Source: an uncultured Eubacteriales bacterium (lineage in GTDB: Bacteria; Bacillota; Clostridia; Lachnospirales; Lachnospiraceae). From it: a stretch of DNA of 64,000 nt. Shown piece by piece: positions 26,786 to 35,036 of the stretch. Under the pieces are notes generated by a model that was not told the origin of the DNA, ran no database searches, and saw only the letters and a program-made list of their open reading frames with translations. The position numbers and the translations under genes were made by a program. The stretch covers positions 1 to 64,000 of the forward strand of contig ONHA01000007.1 in assembly GCA_900317515.1 (NCBI GenBank), in the 5' to 3' direction. Within the stretch, counting starts at the first letter, position 1; every line of letters begins with the position of its first letter.

Positions 26786-26817
26786 AAGCCCCGCGGCCGG
26801 CCGGCCGCGGGGCTTTT
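26786..26817 (+). terminator. attenuator terminator before aroF
   Basis: AAGCCCCGCGGCCGG pairs with CCGGCCGCGGGGCTT (15 bp, essentially one palindrome), followed by TTTT. It sits between the leader peptide and the DAHP synthase ribosome site. A competing stem (GCTTTACCTTT with AAGGGTAAGGC) lies within the peptide coding sequence. Confidence 0.85.
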
Positions 26818-26839
26818 TTGACGGAGGAAGGAGAAAACC

Positions 26840-27853
26840 ATGATTGTAATCTTAAAGAACAAACCCGACCCGGACCAGCTGGAGGGTCTCATTTCCTGGC
26901 TGAACGCCCAGGACATCGACGTCCACCCGACCGTCGGGTCCTCCCAGACGATCCTGGGGCTCGTCGGCGACACGAGCCGGATCGACATGAACCTGATTGC
27001 CGCCCTCGATATCGTCGAGGCGGTGAAGCGTGTCGCAGAGCCCTACAAGAACGCGAACCGCAAATTCCACCCGGACGACACGGTGATCCGGGTCGGTGAC
27101 GCCGTCATCGGAGGCGGGAGCCTCACCGTTATCGCCGGCCCCTGCGCGGTGGAGTCCGAGGACCAGCTCATGACGGTCGCGAAGGCCGTCAAGGAGGCCG
27201 GCGCAAATCTCCTCCGGGCCAGCGCCTTCAAGCCGCGTTCCTCGCCCTACTCGTTCCAGGGCCTCGGAATCGAGGGCATCCGGCTCCTCATGAAGGAGAA
27301 GGAGGAGGTAGGGCTCCCGGTCGTCTCGGAGATCTATGACTCCTCCCAGCTGCCGCTCTTTGCGGAGATCGACGTCCTGATGGTCGGGGCAAAAAACATG
27401 CAGAACTACGCGCTCCTTCGGGCGCTCGGAAAGACGGAGAAGCCGGTCATTTTAAAGAGAGGGTTCTCGAATACCTACGAGGAGTGGCTCATGAGCGCGG
27501 AGTACATCCTGGCGGGCGGCAACAAAAATGTGATCCTCTGCGAGCGGGGCATCCGGACCTTCGAGCCCTCGGTCTCGGGGACGCTGGATGTGACTTCGGT
27601 GCCGGTCCTTAAGGGCCTCACTCACCTGCCGGTAATCATCGATCCGTCGAGCGCAGGCGGAAAATACACCTATGTGCCGGCTCTTGCCCGCGCGGGCGTC
27701 GCGGCCGGGGCGGACGGTGTCATGATCGAGGTCCACAACGACCCGACCCGCGCAAAATGCGACGGTCCGCAGTCGCTCACACCGAAAAAATTTGCGAAGA
27801 CCGCAGAGAGCCTTCGCAGGATTCACAGTATCATTCATGAGGAGGAAATGTGA
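26840..27853 (+). CDS. aroF: 3-deoxy-7-phosphoheptulonate synthase
   Basis: The 337-residue enzyme joins phosphoenolpyruvate and erythrose 4-phosphate, the first step of aromatic synthesis. It is the type I beta kind: a ferredoxin-like N-terminal regulatory region (about 1-70) and the barrel motifs VIAGPCAVESEDQL, RASAFKPRSSPYSFQGLG, VGAKNMQNYALLRALG, RGFSNTYEEWLMSAEYI, RGIRTFEP and DGVMIEVHNDPTRAKCDG. GGAGGAAGGAG precedes the start. It is co-transcribed with pheA behind the Phe attenuator. Confidence 0.95.
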   Translation: MIVILKNKPDPDQLEGLISWLNAQDIDVHPTVGSSQTILGLVGDTSRIDMNLIAALDIVEAVKRVAEPYKNANRKFHPDDTVIRVGDAVIGGGSLTVIAGPCAVESEDQLMTVAKAVKEAGANLLRASAFKPRSSPYSFQGLGIEGIRLLMKEKEEVGLPVVSEIYDSSQLPLFAEIDVLMVGAKNMQNYALLRALGKTEKPVILKRGFSNTYEEWLMSAEYILAGGNKNVILCERGIRTFEPSVSGTLDVTSVPVLKGLTHLPVIIDPSSAGGKYTYVPALARAGVAAGADGVMIEVHNDPTRAKCDGPQSLTPKKFAKTAESLRRIHSIIHEEEM

Positions 27854-27854
27854 G

Positions 27855-28745
27855 ATGGGAGAAGGAGTTATGGTTGATATCGCCGGAAAGGCGATGAGGA
27901 TGCTGCCGGGGGACGTGACATTTCCAACAAAGGTGAGGATCGGCTGCCAGGGTGTCAAGGGAGCCTACTCGGAGCAGGCCGCGAAGCGCATGTTCCCGCT
28001 GTCCGGCCGCATGTTCTTCAAGACCTTCGGCGGCGTGATCGAGGCGGTCAAGTCCGGGATGGTCGACTACGGGGTCATTCCGATTGAAAATAACTCCTAC
28101 GGCTCCGTCCGCGCCGTTTACCAGCTTCTCAAGACCGCAAATGTGACCATCATCCGGTCTGAGCGGATCCTGATCCGTCATCAGCTCCTGGTGAAGCCGG
28201 GGACGAAATTCGAGGACATCACGAGCATCCGTTCCCACGAGCAGGCGATCGGCCAGTGCGCACAGTTTTTGAAGACCGTGGAGGGGAAGATCCCCGTGAT
28301 CCCGGTGCTGAACACCGCCATGGCGGCCCGCTATGTCGCGGAGACGGATGAACCGGGCGCTGCCGCAATCGCCTCGCCGGAGGCCGCCGAGACCTACGGT
28401 CTTGACTCGCTCGCCAACCGGGTCTCGGACAGCGACAACAACTACACCCGTTTTGTGTGCATCGCGAAGGAGCCGGTGATCTACGCCGGAGCCAACCGGA
28501 TCTCGATGATCCTCACGGTCTCCCATACGCCGGGCTCGCTCTACCGCCTGCTCGGGGAGTTCGCGGCGTGCGAAGTCAACGTCTTAAAGCTCGAGAGCAG
28601 CCCTCTGGTGGGCCGCGACTTCGAGTTCTGCTTCTACATCGATGCGGAAGCCTCCTGCGCGGACCCGAAGATCCGCGAGATGCTCGCCCGGATCAAGGCG
28701 TCCTGCCCGGAGTTCGTATTTTTGGGAAATTACGCCGAGGTGTAA
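27855..28745 (+). CDS. pheA: prephenate dehydratase
   Basis: The 296-residue monofunctional enzyme turns prephenate into phenylpyruvate. It begins one base after the aroF stop with AGGAGG in the aroF end. The dehydratase domain reads GCQGVKGAYSEQAAKRMF, FGGVIEAVKSGMVDYGVIPIENNSYGSV and the catalytic-region NNYTRFVCIAKEP. The ACT domain (ISMILTVSHTPGSLYRLLGEF, KLESSPLVGRDFEFCFYID) would bind Phe for feedback control. There is no chorismate mutase domain. The end overlaps birA by 16 bases, tail to tail. Confidence 0.95.
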   Translation: MGEGVMVDIAGKAMRMLPGDVTFPTKVRIGCQGVKGAYSEQAAKRMFPLSGRMFFKTFGGVIEAVKSGMVDYGVIPIENNSYGSVRAVYQLLKTANVTIIRSERILIRHQLLVKPGTKFEDITSIRSHEQAIGQCAQFLKTVEGKIPVIPVLNTAMAARYVAETDEPGAAAIASPEAAETYGLDSLANRVSDSDNNYTRFVCIAKEPVIYAGANRISMILTVSHTPGSLYRLLGEFAACEVNVLKLESSPLVGRDFEFCFYIDAEASCADPKIREMLARIKASCPEFVFLGNYAEV

Positions 28746-29725
28746 CCGCCGCCCTGGGCGCGGATGCTGACCTCGCCGCTTCTGACATACTCTTCGGTTC
28801 CGTCCTCGTAGCGGACCCGGAGCGAGAAATCATCGCCGATGCCGAGTGCGTCGGCGGTTTTTTTGTGCCCCACAAGGTCGTGGATGACGATGGGGCCGCG
28901 TGTCGCGCAGCGCTCCCTGTAGGCATCAAGAAATGAAGCCCGGTCGGAAAGCCAGCCTTCGCGGAGTATATCCATCTCACCGATGAGAGCAGCCGCAAGG
29001 GCGGCCCGGGAGCACTCGATGCCGGAGGCGGTTTTGATCGAGCCTGCGATCCCGCGGAGCTCCTCGGAGAAATCTTCATCCTCCTCGAGGACGTTGATGC
29101 CGATCCCGCAGATGATGGAGCCGACGCGGCCGGTCTCGGCCTCGAGGGTCATCTCGGTGAGGATCCCGACGATCTTTTTGCCGCCGAGGAGAAGATCGTT
29201 GACCCATTTGATGGCGGGGGAGACGCCGGCGGTCTTCTCGATGGCCCGCGCGGTCGCGACGGCGGCGCAGGGCGTGACGTTGAAGGCCTGCTCCGGAAGG
29301 ATGTCGGGCTGCATCAGCATGGAAAAATAAATCCCCTTGTTCTTCGGCGAGTAGAACTCGCGGCCCATGCGGCCGCGGCCGCGGGTCTGGCAGTCGGCGA
29401 TGACGACCTGGCCGTCGGGAGCGCCCTCGTCGGCGAGTTTCTTTAAATACTTGTTGGTGGAGTCGATCTCCGGGAGGACGAGGACGGTTTTTGTCCGTTC
29501 CGGGCCCAGGTGGGCTGCGACGAGCTCCGGCGTTAGAACGTTGGGAGTCCCTGTCAGCCTGTAGCCGCGGTTGGTCACGGAGTCGATCGTGTAGCCCTCG
29601 TCGCGGAGCTTGTTTATGATGCCGCTTACGGCGGCGCGGGTGCAGTTCATTTTCCGGCCGAGCTCCTCGCCGGAGAGGTAGCCGTCGGTCTTCAGGAGCT
29701 CTTCTAAGATCTGTTCTTTTTTCAT
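28730..29725 (-). CDS. birA: biotin ligase / biotin operon repressor
   Basis: The 331-residue bifunctional protein attaches biotin to carboxylase carriers and represses biotin genes. An N-terminal winged helix (residues 1-60, GEELGRKMNCTRAAVSGIINKLRDEGYTI) precedes the ligase core with QTRGRGRMGREFYSPKNKGIYFSM and KWVNDLLLGGKKIVGILTE. The C-terminal SH3-like domain follows. It is divergent from bioY, and two BirA-type operators lie between them, so autoregulation is likely. Confidence 0.95.
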   Translation of the reverse strand: MKKEQILEELLKTDGYLSGEELGRKMNCTRAAVSGIINKLRDEGYTIDSVTNRGYRLTGTPNVLTPELVAAHLGPERTKTVLVLPEIDSTNKYLKKLADEGAPDGQVVIADCQTRGRGRMGREFYSPKNKGIYFSMLMQPDILPEQAFNVTPCAAVATARAIEKTAGVSPAIKWVNDLLLGGKKIVGILTEMTLEAETGRVGSIICGIGINVLEEDEDFSEELRGIAGSIKTASGIECSRAALAAALIGEMDILREGWLSDRASFLDAYRERCATRGPIVIHDLVGHKKTADALGIGDDFSLRVRYEDGTEEYVRSGEVSIRAQGGGYTSA

Positions 29726-29727
29726 GA

Positions 29728-29759
29728 TTGTAAAGTCCCTTGCGATTTTAACTTGACAA
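29728..29759. promoter_or_regulatory. BirA operator 1 (birA side)
   Basis: TTGTAAAGT and ACTTGACAA flank 14 bases. The arms are complementary at 8 of 9 positions. The 9-14-9 geometry equals the classical BirA box. It starts three bases before the birA ATG and covers the -35 of bioY. Confidence 0.75.
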
Positions 29760-29781
29760 TCGGGCGGATGTCTGCTAGACT
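29753..29781 (+). promoter_or_regulatory. bioY promoter
   Basis: TTGACA at 29753-29758 and TAGACT at 29776-29781 have a 17-base spacer. The -35 is part of BirA operator 1 and the start point falls at operator 2. Confidence 0.7.
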
Positions 29782-29787
29782 GCCTGA

Positions 29788-29819
29788 TTGTAAAGGATAC
29801 TGAGCCTTGAAATTTACAA
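29788..29819. promoter_or_regulatory. BirA operator 2 (bioY side)
   Basis: TTGTAAAGG and AATTTACAA flank 14 bases. Seven outer bases of each arm pair perfectly (TTGTAAA/TTTACAA). It covers the bioY transcription start. Confidence 0.75.
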
Positions 29820-29860
29820 TTGATTCTAGCACAGGGGGCTCAAAAAGGAAAGGTACGACC

Positions 29861-30439
29861 ATGGAAAATACAGAGAAAATGAAAAAAAGCACTATGAGCA
29901 CCGTGAGAATGGCCCAGATTGCGGTCTCGGCGGTCATCATCGCGATCTGCGCTTGGATCACGGTCCCGCTGGGCGCCATCCCCTTCACGCTGCAGACTTT
30001 CGGGTTCTTTCTCGTGACGGTGGTCCTGGGGTGGCAGGACGGACTCTTCGCGATCCTTCTTTACCTGCTCCTCGGCGCGGTCGGGATCCCGGTGTTCTCG
30101 GGCATGAAGGGCGGTATCGGCGTTCTCTTCGGGACGACCGGCGGGTACCTTATCGGGGCGGCGGCGATTCCGCTTCTCTACGGGCTCATGACGCGCATAC
30201 TCGGAAAGAAGATCATTCCGGAGGCGTTCGGGCTCTTCCTGGGCGACGTCGTGGTGTTCGTTTTCGGGACGGTCTGGTTCATCATCGTCTACAGCTCCAC
30301 GAAGGGGGCGGTCACGGTGTCCGATGCGCTGGCCTGGTGCGTGATCCCGTTCATCATTCCGGATCTGGCGAAGCTGGTGGTTGCGCTTGTGATCGGGAGA
30401 AGAGTGGAAAAGGCGCTCGGAGGATATACAAAAAATTAA
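29861..30439 (+). CDS. bioY: biotin transporter substrate-binding subunit BioY
   Basis: The start is ATG 29861 after AAAGGAAAGG (192 residues). Six hydrophobic spans and the BioY signatures GAIPFTLQTFGFFLVTVVLGW, LYLLLGAVGIPVFSGMKGGIGVLFGTTGGYLIG and GDVVVFVFGTVWF identify it. BioY is the S component of an ECF transporter and needs an energising module, which is not in the window. Two BirA boxes upstream mean it should be repressed when biotin is plentiful. Confidence 0.93.
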   Translation: MENTEKMKKSTMSTVRMAQIAVSAVIIAICAWITVPLGAIPFTLQTFGFFLVTVVLGWQDGLFAILLYLLLGAVGIPVFSGMKGGIGVLFGTTGGYLIGAAAIPLLYGLMTRILGKKIIPEAFGLFLGDVVVFVFGTVWFIIVYSSTKGAVTVSDALAWCVIPFIIPDLAKLVVALVIGRRVEKALGGYTKN

Positions 30440-30448
30440 AAAAAGGGC

Positions 30449-30477
30449 TTTTCAAGCAGAGAAAGGTATGCTATAAT
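30449..30477 (+). promoter_or_regulatory. tRNA promoter
   Basis: TTTTCA at 30449 and TATAAT at 30472-30477, with a 17-base spacer, lie just before the tRNA. Confidence 0.6.
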
Positions 30478-30488
30478 ACCTTTCGTTT

Positions 30489-30561
<73 letters not shown>

Positions 30562-30569
30562 TAAGGAAG

Positions 30570-30601
30570 CAGACAGGCATTTTGCCTGTCTGTTTTTTTT
30601 T
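30570..30601 (+). terminator. tRNA terminator
   Basis: CAGACAGGCA and TGCCTGTCTG pair around TTT and are followed by a run of T. Confidence 0.9.
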
Positions 30602-31688
30602 ATGTGTGCGAAGGGGATTTCGGGCTTTGAGGAGGGTCTTAAGGCTTGATTACTGTGTCGACAGAGAATTGAGTGCCCTGCAAAGTCAGAAAATGACTTT
30701 TTATCGACCTCAAATGAGTTGTTTACTTTAAAGTGAGGTCCAGGGAGCTAAAATAAAGTTTGAATGGCGACTTTTGAGTGGTAAACGGCTCCGAATTTAC
30801 TTTAATCCGGGGCTGAAGGGATGAAATTAAAGAGAAAGTGTTCGTAGGGAGCCGTTTGGAGAGGCAGATTTTACTTTATCCGAAAGGAGATAGCAGGTCT
30901 GCAAAGTGAGAGGCGGAAATTATTAGAGCCTAGGCAGGTGAGAGTTGCTTTAAGCGGGAAGGGAGGGAGCAGACCGAGTGGGACGGCGTCGCAGTCCCGC
31001 AGATGACGGCCCGTCCGCAAAAGAATCAGGTCAACGTTTTGAAGAAGCTGGCGGAGAAAAGGCTGGAGACAACTTCGAAGGAAACAAGAGAGCGCGGTAG
31101 AGAGCCTGGAGAGAAAGGGGAGAAGGATTTATGATGGGATTGAGTCTTAATGGCAGGGTGGCTGCACAGCGGCCGTTTTGAGTTCATTTTATCGGGTGAT
31201 GACCCGTAAAAATGAAGCGGAAAGGCGCCGGGGTATAATACCTCCGGCGAGGGTGTTTGGTGAAAAAATGCGGGTCATCAATCCGGAAAGGGAGAAAACA
31301 GAATGTGCTACAAGATGATCCCTGGCTTTATTTGAACAAGTCATTACCTACATCATAGTCACTATTGGAAAGGAAAAACTCATGGTTTTTGAGGTGAAGG
31401 CTCATTTATAGAGATAATGAGTAAACAATGGTATGAAAGAAACACAGAGAAATTGGAAGGATTCAGTAAGCAAAAAGATGTTTAGTGAAGCCAACAGTTT
31501 TCAGAGCACGTATTATCCGAAAAGGAAGTATGTTTACCACTGGAATATCGTTGTCTGCCCTCATAATCGATAATGTATGGAGTTGGCCTCTCCGAACTGA
31601 CGAAGACCTATTGTAATAATGGTGAATGCATATGTGGAAATATTTCGGGCGGCATTTTTAGTTGCATGGTAAGAGGTGATTAATATAT
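30602..31688. other. 1.1-kb region without a convincing gene; dyads and decayed sequence
   Basis: No ORF here has both a start and a ribosome site. A 60-codon open stretch around 30950-31130 (WDGVAVPQMTARPQKNQV...) has no start and may be a relic. TTTACTTTA occurs three times, near 30722, 30797 and 30871, about 75 bases apart. AAACGGCTCC (about 30783) and GGAGCCGTTT (about 30849) form a dyad. Two adjacent hairpins lie at 31184-31215 (TCATTTT..CGGGT/ACCCG..AAAATGA) and about 31229-31252 (CGCCGG..CCGGCG around a TATAAT). The area marks the edge of the AT-rich island, next to a tRNA. Confidence 0.5.
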
Positions 31689-31973
31689 TTATTTTTTTCG
31701 AAGCAGTCCGACAAGTGTTATGAGGATTGTAATTTCCTGCTCATCAAGCCCGCTGACGTCAATGGTTTTGCCCCTTTCAATTCCGAGAAGATAATCAGAG
31801 GAAACGTGGAAAATAGCAGCAAGCTTAACGAGAATCTCAGGCGATGGTGTGCGTGTATGAAGTTCATAGTAACTGACAACTGTTTTGGTGACACCCAACT
31901 GGGTGGCGAGCTGTTGTTGTGTTAATCCGGCATTGAGACGTAATTCCTTTAACGTTTTACCAAAATCAACCAT
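31689..31973 (-). CDS. XRE-family regulator beside the RiPP operon
   Basis: This is a 94-residue protein; ATG 31973 is chosen because TGAGGT stands six bases before it. Residues 1-65 are a Cro/C1 helix-turn-helix (GKTLKELRLNAGLTQQQLATQLGVTKTVVSYYELHTRTPSPEILVKLAAIFHVSSDYLLG). The tail (LDEQEITILITLVGLLRKK) is a probable dimer helix. It is divergent from the putative RiPP operon and shares its AT-rich codons, so it may control that operon. Confidence 0.85.
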   Translation of the reverse strand: MVDFGKTLKELRLNAGLTQQQLATQLGVTKTVVSYYELHTRTPSPEILVKLAAIFHVSSDYLLGIERGKTIDVSGLDEQEITILITLVGLLRKK

Positions 31974-32008
31974 AATAAACCTCATTTCTTAAAAATGTTA
32001 CTTTTTAG

Positions 32009-32037
32009 TTGAGTTTATACTATTGTGGTGCTATAAT
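32009..32037 (+). promoter_or_regulatory. candidate promoter of the RiPP operon
   Basis: TTGAGT at 32009-32014 and TATAAT at 32032-32037 have a 17-base spacer. The leader to the first gene is about 178 bases and AT-rich; no clear secondary structure was seen in it. Confidence 0.6.
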
Positions 32038-32221
32038 GGTTTTCCGAAGTACTAATATAGTTTACAGAAATAATAGCAAGTCAATTTCCAAGTGGATGGA
32101 TAAAATTTAGAAAAAAGTATATGAAAAGATGCTTTCTCAGTATGTTCCTGTGCCACCTGAACAGGGAGGGATCATAGGAGAAAACCACGATATCTAATGT
32201 AATATAGAAAGGACAGGGGAT

Positions 32222-32653
32222 ATGATTCACAAAGCAACAGACCTAATTAAGCAGGAATTTGAACATCAGGAATATCCTTATTTAGTTAAGGAAAGAGACA
32301 ATACATCAGCTATTTTGGCAGAGTTTGAGATTAAAAATGGCCCAAGTGTATGTGTACAGTTCCAATCTATTGATAACGATAATGATGTTACAATTCGTTC
32401 GTACGGACTTGTCAAAAATGTGACAGATGATAAAGTTGACAAAATTCTTAGGGTGATAAATGAATGCAATACACAATATCGGTACTTAAAATTTTTATGG
32501 GATGAAGAAGACAGAGAGGTCAGTCTGGCATATGATTTGCCTTCCAGAATTACAGATGCTTCAGTTCGCACATCAGCATGGGAGATCTTTGTTCGCGTGT
32601 ACCAGATAACAAACGAAGTATATCAAAAGTTTATGAGAGCAATTATTAAGTGA
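32222..32653 (+). CDS. YbjN-like small protein, first gene of the RiPP operon
   Basis: The 143-residue acidic protein follows GAAAGGACAGGGG. Its order of elements (helix ATDLIKQEFEHQ, strands AILAEFEIKNGPSVCVQFQSID, VTIRSYGLVKNV, helix KVDKILRVINECNTQYRYLKFLWDEEDREVSLAYDLP, helix TSAWEIFVRVYQI) matches YbjN/secretion-chaperone-like proteins. Such folds bind partner proteins. Here it may chaperone the precursor or a maturase. It is 36 bases ahead of the PqqD-domain gene. Confidence 0.6.
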   Translation: MIHKATDLIKQEFEHQEYPYLVKERDNTSAILAEFEIKNGPSVCVQFQSIDNDNDVTIRSYGLVKNVTDDKVDKILRVINECNTQYRYLKFLWDEEDREVSLAYDLPSRITDASVRTSAWEIFVRVYQITNEVYQKFMRAIIK

Positions 32654-32689
32654 TAATGTTTTGTCCGTAAAATAGATTAGTACAATCAC

Positions 32690-33865
32690 ATGGAAACATT
32701 AAAATCTACAATTGATGAGTTCTTTTCTCGAGAAACAATGCTTCGTACGGTGGATTACTTTATAGCACGATACCAAGAAACGGATAGGATTGATTTGGGT
32801 GGATATTTTATCGAAGGCAATCCCCGTTTTGAGAAAAAGAATGCCTATATTAGACATCCATTGCTTGTGAAACTTATGGATACTGTTGAGGTTGGTTTAT
32901 TTGAAACTGAAGATCTCATCAGTGATGTCACAAACAAAGAGGAAGACTATAAAATAGTCGCTCGAATAAACGTAGCTTGCGATGAACAATATGAACAAGT
33001 GATTCAGATTATTTCACCCTACGTGACTTCATGGTGGATAGAAAAATTAAACCAATATGAGGATTTTTTGAAGCCTGTATGCATAGGAGATTATCTGCCC
33101 TTGTATTATCTGAGTGTAGTCTTTCATGAAGGAGAGATACAATCCATTCGCGTGTACTTTAAAACTTTTGGCGTGGATGAAGATAATATTTGCAGCGGAT
33201 TGCTTGCAGAGACAGAGAAGCTGGCAGCATGTGACAGTGATCATATTCAAATTCAGGCATATAAGGCTTTTGAGGCTGCGGGAGCCGGGCATCTGCGGTG
33301 CATAGGTCTTCAATTTGATGTTTGTACGCAAAGGGATAGGACAAAATATTATTTTAAACCATCCTTAGGAAATTCAGAGTTTTTTGATGTTCTTGATAAG
33401 TACAGTGTTTTTGCGGGTACGAATAAGAAAAACCATGCTTGGATAAGAAGCTTATTCTCTGAAGAAAGGCGCCTTCGTCTCGATTTGATACAGATGAACC
33501 CGGGATGTGAGGGGACATCATCGTATGTGAAGTATTATTTTAAGCCTGCTGAAATTCCCAAAGAGGATTATTTCTCTATGAAAGCTGGCTTGGTAGTTCG
33601 CAACGTAGGAGGTGTGTATTTTCTAATTGATATCCATGAGAAGGATTACTATAACCTGAAAATCTTATACCGTCTTAATGAAATCGGGCAGGAAATCGTG
33701 AAATACGGGATATCGAGAGGAGTTTTTACAATCGACAGCCTTGTCTGCAATCTGAAAAGAAGGATAGTAGCTTACCAGCCGGAAATGTATGGTCAGATAT
33801 ATACAGATTGCAAAGAATTCATCTCGGAACTTCAAAAGATGGGATATGTAGAGAGGATGTCGTAA
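32690..33865 (+). CDS. PqqD/RRE-domain protein with an ABBA-prenyltransferase-like N-terminal region
   Basis: The 391-residue protein has two parts. Residues about 296-391 (AGLVVRNVGGVYFLIDIHEKDYYNLKILYRLN, then a helical end closing QKMGYVERMS) look like PqqD, the RiPP recognition element that binds leader peptides. Residues 1-295 show repeated strands ending in an aromatic-basic motif: IRVYFKTFG, TKYYFKPSLG and VKYYFKPAE, spaced roughly 70 residues apart. That rhythm recalls aromatic prenyltransferases of the ABBA fold, but this link is by eye and needs a profile search. It overlaps nothing and abuts the radical SAM gene (stop TAA, then ATG). Confidence 0.6.
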   Translation: METLKSTIDEFFSRETMLRTVDYFIARYQETDRIDLGGYFIEGNPRFEKKNAYIRHPLLVKLMDTVEVGLFETEDLISDVTNKEEDYKIVARINVACDEQYEQVIQIISPYVTSWWIEKLNQYEDFLKPVCIGDYLPLYYLSVVFHEGEIQSIRVYFKTFGVDEDNICSGLLAETEKLAACDSDHIQIQAYKAFEAAGAGHLRCIGLQFDVCTQRDRTKYYFKPSLGNSEFFDVLDKYSVFAGTNKKNHAWIRSLFSEERRLRLDLIQMNPGCEGTSSYVKYYFKPAEIPKEDYFSMKAGLVVRNVGGVYFLIDIHEKDYYNLKILYRLNEIGQEIVKYGISRGVFTIDSLVCNLKRRIVAYQPEMYGQIYTDCKEFISELQKMGYVERMS

Positions 33866-34981
33866 ATGTTTGCAGAAGAGGTAGGAAGCAGGTTTGGAAG
33901 TCTTCGAGAAATACAGGATAATACCTGGTACGAGAAACGTCATCCTTATGTAGGGGGGATTGAACTGACTCCATATTGCAACCTTAGATGTGTTCATTGT
34001 TATTTGCAGGATCAAAACAAAAAAGAGCAGAAGCTGCTCACAACAGAACAAGTGAAGGTCATTATCGACAAACTATATGATGCCGGCGTTCTGTTTTTGT
34101 ATTTTACAGGTGGAGAGATCTTTACCAGGTCCGATTTCCTGGAAATCTATGTTTATGCAAAGAAGAAAGGATTTATTTTGGAGCTTCTAACCAACGGAAC
34201 ACTTATTGATGAGAGGGTTCTGGAGGTGTTTCGCGAGTTTCCGCCAGCTTCCATAAGTATCAGTATGTATGGCGGTGATGAAGTTAGCTACGAAAGAGTA
34301 ACCGGAAGAAAAGGTATGTATGATAAAGTCATCCGGACATTCGTGCTGCTTAATGATAGTGGAATACATTTCGAAATAAAATACATCGGAATGAAGGAAA
34401 ATGAAGAGGATTTTCTAAAAGTAAAGAAAGTGGCAGAGGTATTTGGTGCGGTCTTTTCTTACTCCATGGAATTATTTCCAACTCTTCTCGGAGATTCATG
34501 TCCTAAAAATCATATGATGGAGTTAGAAAAGATTGTAAAAACGGAAATGCTTTCCGAAGGCTATGCTGAGGAGATACTGCGTCAGGCATCTGTTAAGAAC
34601 TCGGTAATGCATAAAACTAAAGTTCCGCTCTATATGTGCGATATGGCAGTCTCTAATTTTCTTATAGATTATCAAGGGTTCATAAATCCGTGTCATAAAA
34701 GCAGAATAAAAAAATGGAATATTTTATCATGCTCAATGCAAGAGGCGTGGGATGATTTTGGGAGCTATCGCAATGAAGTAGCCTCTAAGTATAACAAATG
34801 TGTGCGCTGTGAATATCTTATGATGTGTAGCCCTTGTGTTCTTGTAAATAAACTAACAACGGGAGATGAAAATATTCCTTCCGATACAGTTTGCAAGCTT
34901 ACCCATATGCGCGTAGTGGCCGCCAGAAGACAGGTGGCGCAGCGCAAGAAGGCGGCCTCTAGGAAATGGAAATCTTTTTAA
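33866..34981 (+). CDS. radical SAM/SPASM peptide maturase
   Basis: The 371-residue enzyme has the radical SAM cluster motif CNLRCVHC (Cys38, Cys42, Cys45), then TGGEIFTRSDF (GGE-type SAM contact) and LTNGTLID. The C-terminal SPASM Cys set includes MCDM, NPCHKS, KCVRCEYLMMCSPC (Cys312, 315, 321, 324) and a late Cys near 342, enough for two auxiliary clusters. Such enzymes make thioether or carbon-carbon crosslinks in peptides. The end is strongly basic (ARRQVAQRKKAASRKWKSF). The gene starts directly at the stop of the PqqD-domain gene, and a precursor gene follows 55 bases later. Confidence 0.9.
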   Translation: MFAEEVGSRFGSLREIQDNTWYEKRHPYVGGIELTPYCNLRCVHCYLQDQNKKEQKLLTTEQVKVIIDKLYDAGVLFLYFTGGEIFTRSDFLEIYVYAKKKGFILELLTNGTLIDERVLEVFREFPPASISISMYGGDEVSYERVTGRKGMYDKVIRTFVLLNDSGIHFEIKYIGMKENEEDFLKVKKVAEVFGAVFSYSMELFPTLLGDSCPKNHMMELEKIVKTEMLSEGYAEEILRQASVKNSVMHKTKVPLYMCDMAVSNFLIDYQGFINPCHKSRIKKWNILSCSMQEAWDDFGSYRNEVASKYNKCVRCEYLMMCSPCVLVNKLTTGDENIPSDTVCKLTHMRVVAARRQVAQRKKAASRKWKSF

Positions 34982-35036
34982 CTACCAGAAAGTTATTAAG
35001 ATATATCATCACTTTTCGCGAAAGGAGGTTACAATA

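Noticed and set aside
26632-26840. T-box leader before aroF
   Set aside because: No specifier-loop/AG-bulge pattern or T-box TGGN sequence; the Phe-rich ORF explains the leader better.
30940-31133. A 60-codon open stretch (…WDGVAVPQMTARPQKNQV…)
   Set aside because: No start codon with a ribosome site and no family recognised; left as a possible relic inside the gene-free interval.
32121-32177. An 18-codon Met/Cys-containing frame in the RiPP operon leader as a second precursor
   Set aside because: No ribosome site and no leader-like sequence; probably chance in the AT-rich leader.
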